NCBI GenBank assembly: GCA_964036045.1
Contig: OZ038387.1
Span: forward strand, 58,870,427-58,934,426
From: Eutreptiella sp. 'Long Island Sound 2002'
Taxonomy: Eukaryota; Euglenozoa; Euglenophyceae; Eutreptiales; Eutreptiaceae
DNA: 64,000 bases
Direction: 5' to 3'
Below are positions 59,201-64,000 of this stretch, piece after piece. A model generated the notes under the pieces. That model made no database searches, had not been told where the DNA came from, and worked only from the letters and a program-made list of their open reading frames with translations. The position numbers and the translations under genes are program-made. Position 1 is the first letter of the stretch. Every line of letters begins with the position of its first letter.

Positions 59201-59422
59201 TCCATCATGGGGCACGTGTATGGACGCTCCTTCCAGCACCCTCCTGGCGAGGTCCATGTTCTTGGGCTTCTCTTTGCGGCGGGCTTGCAACTGCGTTGTC
59301 GAGAAATGCTGCTCCTCGGGGAACTCTTGGGTGTACAGCATGACCCAGTCTGTCGTGGGCTGGGCTGAAACGAGGCCGTCGAAGGACGCCTGGCCACCGA
59401 CCGCAAGGTCGTGGTCACTCAT
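53228..59422 (-). CDS. Inositol polyphosphate kinase, IP6K-like, complete three-exon gene
   Basis: Exons on the minus strand are 59422-58718, 55646-55270 and 53693-53228. Phases fit exactly (705 bases, 377 bases, then 1+465 including the stop), giving 515 residues; an upstream in-frame ATG at 59455 would add 11. Family landmarks are in order: QVSGRHLMF and a Lys-containing loop ending ADDKE, then FYTAISSAPHPLQPYVPCFYG, the inositol-binding PxxxDxKxG motif PCIIDIKMG (residues 332-340), STS and RVCGMKVY, SSLLLVYDG (435-443), and the metal-binding IDF in CMIDFAHT (456-458), then DVEYLYGLRNLIEIL. Splice sites are GAG/GTGCTA, CTCCCCAG/GTT, TTCAG/GTAACC and TACACAG/G. The STS and RVCGM context favours inositol hexakisphosphate kinases (InsP6 to 5-InsP7, using ATP) over IPMK or IP3K. 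The first 200 residues are low-conservation, possibly disordered. The catalytic core is complete. Confidence 0.92.
53694..55269 (-). other. Intron 2 of the inositol polyphosphate kinase gene
   Basis: This 1,576-base intron (GTAACC ... TACACAG on the minus strand) contains the inverted copy of the 3.3-3.96 kb repeat (53868-54228), G runs near 54237, 54919 and 55217, and a C9 run near 54539. Open frames inside it are repeat-derived. Confidence 0.85.
53868..54228. repeat. Repeat block, inverted relative to 3290-3960
   Basis: Includes CCAAAGGACAAGAAGGGGTG, GACAGTGGGTGGCAGGACAA and ATGTTGCGGAAACAACAACT, the reverse complements of segments in the 3.3-3.96 kb block. Confidence 0.85.
55703..55830. 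repeat. (CCAGCA)n hexanucleotide array
   Basis: About 20 units, pure from 55712 to 55787 and then interrupted. It gives open frames of Ala-Pro, Ser-Thr or Leu-Val dipeptides in all directions, which are artefacts. It lies about 60 bases upstream of the exon 2 acceptor of the kinase gene. Confidence 0.95.
56130..56675. repeat. Two related segments with poly(G) runs
   Basis: GTGAAAGTCTCC-G17-ATCGCAAGGGTATTTCAAGG (56159-56210) and GTGACGGTCTCCGTT-G15-TTGCAAGGG...ATTTCAAGG (56593-56660) are diverged copies. Each encloses a long G run, and the second has a further run near 56658. Confidence 0.75.
57214..57332. repeat. 34-base direct repeat
   Basis: GGGTTGCAGAATTCAGGACC with CTGGGACCCGTGGC, and AGGGTGCAGAATTCAGAACC with CTAGGACCCGTGGC, occur 85 bases apart. 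Confidence 0.85.
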
Positions 59423-59455
59423 AACAAAAAAAAATGTTCTGAAAGAGCAGGCCAT

Positions 59456-62400
59456 GCATCACACATCTCACGTCCATCATTTCTTAGAGGAGCTGAACGT
59501 CCTGGAAGCAGCTGCTTACAGGAGAGCCTTTTGGCATAGGCATGGCTGAACCCGCTTTCCAGCACTCACAAGAATGGCAGTGAGGAACACGTGCAGGCAA
59601 CACCCGTGATGTAACCAGGTGCTTGCCCTTCCCCCCCCATGCTCAAACAATTTCATAAACCGCAGACATGGGCTTGTCAAATCGTTTTTGAACGCAACAC
59701 ACTGCTCCAGTGCGCACCAGTGTGTCCAATGTGTGCACGCCGGCGTAGACAAGCCCTTGCCCGCTCCTCATGCTTGGGGTGCGGAAGGAAGTCCTAGGGA
59801 CCAGTCAGCAGCCTGGTCTTCCTCTTGTCATCCCAAAAAAAAAAGTGGGCATGCCTGGGAGCGCTGCAGTCCACAGTCGTTTGATGCTTCCTCAGCATTG
59901 GCACAAGGAATGAAAATGTATGTATTTTGATAATGTGCGCCAATTTTGATGACCAAAGTCCCTCTTGCAGGTTTAAACGTCTGGATGAGATGCAAAAATG
60001 TGGGGTCCAGAAATAAAGGAGAACCAGGCCACTGCCCCTCCACACTGCACAATGCCCCTCCACACATGCAATTCTAATTTCTTAATTGCAATTGCAAACG
60101 GCCTTGGATGGCCGACAACGGAGGTGCCTGCATTGGACCAGGATTTTTCGATCATCCAGCAACTTCAGCCCTTTTGGCAAAGAAGTTGCCCTTGGGACAG
60201 GGTTTCTGGGGAGATACTTCCAACTTGCTGCTGCCCACATATCTATGCACTAATCCATGTGACTTTTGAGAAAACGAACAATTATGAAAAGCCAATCTTG
60301 CAGTACCCTCAACAGTGGGGCAATGTTTGCCGGGCGCCGGGCGCTACCTTTGTATTCAGTATCGTGGCTCGAGCCCCAACTTTATCCTCACCTAGGGCAC
60401 TCCCCTGAGTGGACCGCCCTGGACCGCAAACCTTCCCTGCAAAGCACATTGCATCAGCCGAAATATGAGAATTCAACAACACAAAATGTCACTCAGAATG
60501 TGCTTAACAAATAATATTATTCCTACAAGTGTGGGTGTCAATACATTCAGAATCCGTAGGTACTGAAACCACCAAAGCACAGGTTAAGACAGCCTTGGGT
60601 TCCCCGAAGGTACTTCCATAACACTTGTCCCCAGAAGCGCACGACTTCGCCCCCCCCCCCACCCCCTGTCACTCAAGAGTGGCTGCTTAGCCCCTGCCAT
60701 CTCGGGCCCACGTGTATGCGAAATGGCTACATCACCCCTGCCTTCTCCGGGGGACCCATGCAAGGACAAAATCAGAATTGGCTACCTAACCCCTGCCTTC
60801 TCGGGGGTCCCCAATAGAAGGGGACAAAATCAAAAGTGGCTACATCACCCCTGCCTTCTTGGGGGCAGATTGTTTGGTGAGGGGGGGCAAAAACAGGCGA
60901 GGATGGGGAATGGTAAAAAAAAGATGCCCGGCGCACGCTAGCACTCCCCCAGTACCCACATAAATACTGCTGCTCATAGGGAAACTTCTGTGTGTCGCTG
61001 TGTGTGTGTGCATGTGTGTTTGTGCTGGTGCACACCATGAATCCTATTAAGTGGCGCTTTTGCTCACGGTTGTAGAATTGTCTTGAATCAAATTTGTGGT
61101 GCATTTTTGATGCCAAAATCTACGGCAAGATGTGCTTTTATTGCGGAGTGCGGTGCAGCGTGGTGTGTTGCATTGTGGTGTGTTGCAGGGTGCTATATTG
61201 TAGTGCAGTGTGCCGTTGAATGTTGCATTTTGTTGTAGTGTGTTATCACTTCCTTCGAAGATATTCCACATGTCGAAAAAAAACTAGCACACCAAAAATG
61301 GTGAGGTTTGGAGGATGCACAATCACTGGCTCAGCAGCTGACAACTGTGTGCAGGTGGGTACAGCAAGAATAGGGTTTGGAGTCCAACTTTCAGGTAACA
61401 ACCTGGACTCGTCAATGCTTTGTCCTATTTTCCATATGTGCTCTGTCGGTCATCTGTTCGCTCAGCCAGCATTGCAGCCTTGTAGGTTGCATCAAGCAGA
61501 ATATGGGGCAGGTGGGCAGGGCAGTTGGTCCTGGCCAGCCAAACAAGCAAACATGCAAACACCTGTTCAAAGAAATCCCCAAGCACCCTTGCCCAGATAT
61601 GCACTTGGCCCTTGCTCGCTGTTGCCCATGGTGTAGCTAGCATATCCTGTGCACCCATGGTCCCACTGCATACCTCCCCCCCCTGCATTTTACAAAAAAA
61701 ATAAGTACCGTCAAAAAAAAACAACCAAGAATACCCCTGCATAGCCTCCACAATCACCTACCATTCACTCTCCTCGCACAGCCCTTCACCCAGCTCTTTC
61801 ATCCACACACAGCCACAAACCCTTTCATCCCCATCAATAGCCCATGCCACCTGAAACTACAAGGCTCTTCCTGGGCCCCTGCCCTCTAGCTACTGCTCAT
61901 CGGCTTGCAAAACAAGCACAATGCATCAGTGCTCCATCAAGCTCCAAAATGGCTGCAGAGGTTCAGATGACTTGGTTCGAATGATGTATCGCAGACTATC
62001 ATTGCTTTAATCCTCTGGGCAAGGGTTTTGTGAAGAGGTTCATGGAGGACATGCACTGCAAACAAAGTCTTAGGGGAATCCTGTGAGGCACCAAAGTAAT
62101 ACAAGTTCTCCAGGTTCGTGGGCTTTGATAACAACAATGACGGCTGTCATCCTCTGGAATCCCTGCAGCATTCAACATCAGGGTGTTCAGGGGTAGAACA
62201 GAAGTTAGGTATGCACCAAGCCGATAATCAATGTGGGTATAGGCAACAAAACAGGACAAAGCTGTTTTTTTTTGTTTTTTTGTTTTTCTAGTCAAGCTGT
62301 TTGATGGAATGGGTTGAGATCACTATTTCACAAAATCAACAGGTGCTGGGTGGGTAGTACCATGAGTGTTGGGTTTGGAGCAGCATCTTTGTTGTGTTCA

Positions 62401-62457
62401 TGGCTCCCAGCTATCCGGGTGGGGCTTCCCAGGTTAGAGCAGCATCTGGCTGGTCAG
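59456..62457. other. Noncoding region with a minisatellite
   Basis: Contains a C9 run near 60652, the minisatellite at 60681-60875, a run of GTGTTG/GTGTGTTGCA words at 61150-61250, and AT-rich stretches. A minus-strand frame at 61425-61757 reads acceptably (VLGDFFEQVFACLLVWLA) but has no partner or motif. No gene is accepted. Confidence 0.45.
60681..60875 (+). repeat. Minisatellite (GGCTACMTMACCCCTGCCTT), four units
   Basis: Units start near 60681, 60725, 60779 and 60836 (spacing 44-57 bases). Each carries GGCT-C--AGCCCCTGCC or GGCTACATCACCCCTGCCTT, followed by a TCTCGGGGG block. CCCC and GGGG can pair as a small hairpin. Same family as 10822-10975 and 14531-14564. Confidence 0.85.
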
Positions 62458-63059
62458 GGTGTCGTTACAAAAACAGCTATGCCCATATAAATGTCAATCG
62501 ATACAATTGCTGTATACAGATGACACTGAATGCAACCATCGGGACAAAAACCCTACAATTACTATCTGCACAGTGCACCTTTCAAGTTAATGTCCAAGAA
62601 ACCCCAACAACGGGGGAACCAAAGGAAATTTCTAGGCAGAAAATGGAGGTTTCAACGCAGGACATGCAATCACCCAAAGTGCATAAAACTGTTGCTGGCA
62701 AAATCAACCCTTACCAGGTGACAACCCCACCCCCCTTGTCTTACTGCGGGCGAATCTGTCGGTTAGCGGCATAAATACTGGTCAGGGGTCATCCTGCTCT
62801 GCACATGAGCTTAATGCACCTTGGGGGTGATTGTAGGTCCATAGCTTTAAGAACCCAGCAGGTACAAGCACAGTTAAAGTCACTACACATGCATCATACA
62901 GCCATACAGGGATGTGTTCTAGAGCAAAGGGGTTGCACAGCTGACCCCTCTATTCTACAGGAGATTGTGGAGTCGGTATCGTCCATGCCCTGTCTAAGCA
63001 AAGTGGGAGGGGAGAGGAGAGCTTCATCTCGACCATCTGTAGTGACTCCAGAAGTGTAG
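62458..63059 (+). CDS. Tentative last two exons of an unknown gene
   Basis: Exon 62458-62717 follows GGCTGGTCAG and ends TACCAG/GTGACA; exon 62961-63059 follows ATTCTACAG and ends TAG. Phases fit (2+258, then 0). The longer exon reads as a beta-rich segment (HINVNRYNCCIQMTLNA, LLSAQCTFQVNVQE) and then a Lys/Gln-rich linker (SPKVHKTVAGKINPYQ). The short exon reads EIVESVSSMPCLSKVGG. The short exon lies within a duplicated block and recurs at 63856. No family is recognised and 5' exons are missing. Confidence 0.35.
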
Positions 63060-63202
63060 TGACTCCAGAACTTCAGAGGTGGGGAGGGGATTGGAATGGG
63101 GGGTGGGGGGTCGGTCCTGAAAAATTGAGTTCGGGTGGAGGGGCCTTTGGAGCGACCCCTCCCCCTTCGGTAGGGGGCACCAAGGGCCAGTAGTCCTGAA
63201 GG
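62746..63202. repeat. Duplicated block, copy 1
   Basis: From GCGGGCGAATCTGTCGGTTA to GGCCAGTAGTCCTGAAGG. It is nearly identical to 63648-64000 except for about 100 extra bases here (around 62989-63095) and an 11-base insertion near 62921. Confidence 0.9.
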
Positions 63203-63439
63203 CGCGCTGGGTGAGAATCTGAGGGGCTGTCAGTCGCTGTCAAGCTGGGAAACAAGGGGCTGGCCCTTGGAGTCCTTTCATGATGCCCTCTAGCTGAGAA
63301 ATATTGCCACTGGCCTGCAGCCCTGGCATGGCACTCAGCCCGGGTGGTCTGAGACCCGCCGTGAAAGTGCCATGGCCTTGTGATGGTTCTACTCTTGAGA
63401 TCCCCGTCTGGACTCTGGACTCTGCACCTATAAATACAG

Positions 63440-64000
63440 ATGGCATTCAGCAGCATGGAGGTCTTCTCACAAGCATCGCATCACTGTTCAACTCAGGGGG
63501 TGGAATTAACACCATCATCTTCAATATCCTTCAACAGGTGAATGCAACATGTAGCTTTTCAGGGCCTTTTGTTTGCGCCCTTTGCCCTCTGTGCTGCTCA
63601 GCCCAGGTTCTCTTCCTCTGTCCCTGCTGCCCTGATGACCTCAAGTGGCGGCGAATCTATCGGGTTAGCGGCATAAATACTGGTCAGGGGTCATCCTGCT
63701 CTGCACATGAGCTTAATGCACCTTGGGGGTGATTGTAGGTCCATAGCTTTAAGGACCCAGCAGGTACAGGCACAGTTAAAGTCACTACACATGCATCATA
63801 CAGCCATACAGGGATGTGTTCTAGGGGTTGCACAGCTGACCCCTCTATTCTACAGGAGATTGTGGAGTCGGTATCTTCCATGCCCTTGGAATGGGGGGGG
63901 GGGGCTGGTCCTGAAAAATTGAGTTCGGGTGGAGGGGCCTTTGGAGCGACCCCTCCCCCTTCGGTAGGGGGCACCAAGGGCCAGTAGTCCTGAAGGCTCG
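63440..64000 (+). CDS. Tentative duplicate exon pair, cut by the window edge
   Basis: Exon 63440-63537 follows TATAAATACAG, reads GLLTSIASLFNSGGG and NTIIFNILQQ, and ends CAG/GTGAAT. It would splice in phase to the second copy of the EIVESVSSMP exon at 63856, which here stays open through a G run to a TAG at about 63985. The pair mirrors the gene model on its left. No family is recognised. Confidence 0.3.
63648..64000. repeat. Duplicated block, copy 2, truncated by the window end
   Basis: Direct copy of 62746-63202, about 900 bases downstream. It shares GCGGCATAAATACTGGTCAG, CATGAGCTTAATGCACCTTG, GGAGATTGTGGAGTCGGTAT and the final CCCCTTCGGTAGGGGGCACC hairpin. Confidence 0.9.

Overview
This window looks like nuclear DNA of a unicellular eukaryote, probably an alga or other protist with a large, repeat-rich genome. 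There is no operon structure. The coding signal comes as short, GC-rich exons bounded by YAG/GT splice sites and separated by introns of 0.1 to 4 kb. The introns and intergenic DNA are full of dispersed repeats, micro- and minisatellites and very long poly(C)/poly(G) runs. I cannot name the species or phylum from the sequence.

Four loci are supported by recognisable protein families. (1) A complete three-exon inositol polyphosphate kinase gene of the IP6K type lies on the minus strand (59422 to 53228); all three family motifs are present and both splice phases fit. (2) A DXD-type (OCH1-like) glycosyltransferase lies at 24528-25810, with at least three exons; its ends are not defined. (3) An intact stand-alone ribonuclease H ORF with a proline-rich tail lies at 35853-36998. 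(4) A decayed hAT transposase lies at 22756-23578.

Three further loci are supported by protein features but not by a named family. One is a cysteine-rich single-pass membrane protein (179-5932, incomplete at the left edge). One is a secreted protein whose 3.7 kb intron contains the RNase H gene (34509-39102). One is an AT-rich locus with a long ORF that changes frame at an A8 tract (41716-42676).

Five more gene models (11653-13936, 16052-18699, 19755-21017, 27138-29688, 62458-end) are chains of open exons with compatible splice phases but no homology. They are tentative because short open frames are easy to chain by eye.

Layout: 1-6 kb, cysteine-rich membrane gene with repeat-filled introns; 6-11.6 kb, repeats; 11.6-21 kb, three tentative genes; 21-24.5 kb, hAT relic and tandem repeats; 24.5-26 kb, glycosyltransferase; 26-34.5 kb, repeats around one tentative gene; 34.5-39.1 kb, secreted-protein gene with nested RNase H; 39-53 kb, mostly noncoding plus the A8-frameshift locus and a 240 bp repeat family; 53.2-59.5 kb, the IP6K-like gene; 59.5-64 kb, repeats and a duplicated 3'-terminal block. 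The recognised genes do not form one pathway. I found no CRISPR array, rRNA gene, functional tRNA gene, bacterial operon or obvious new multigene system.
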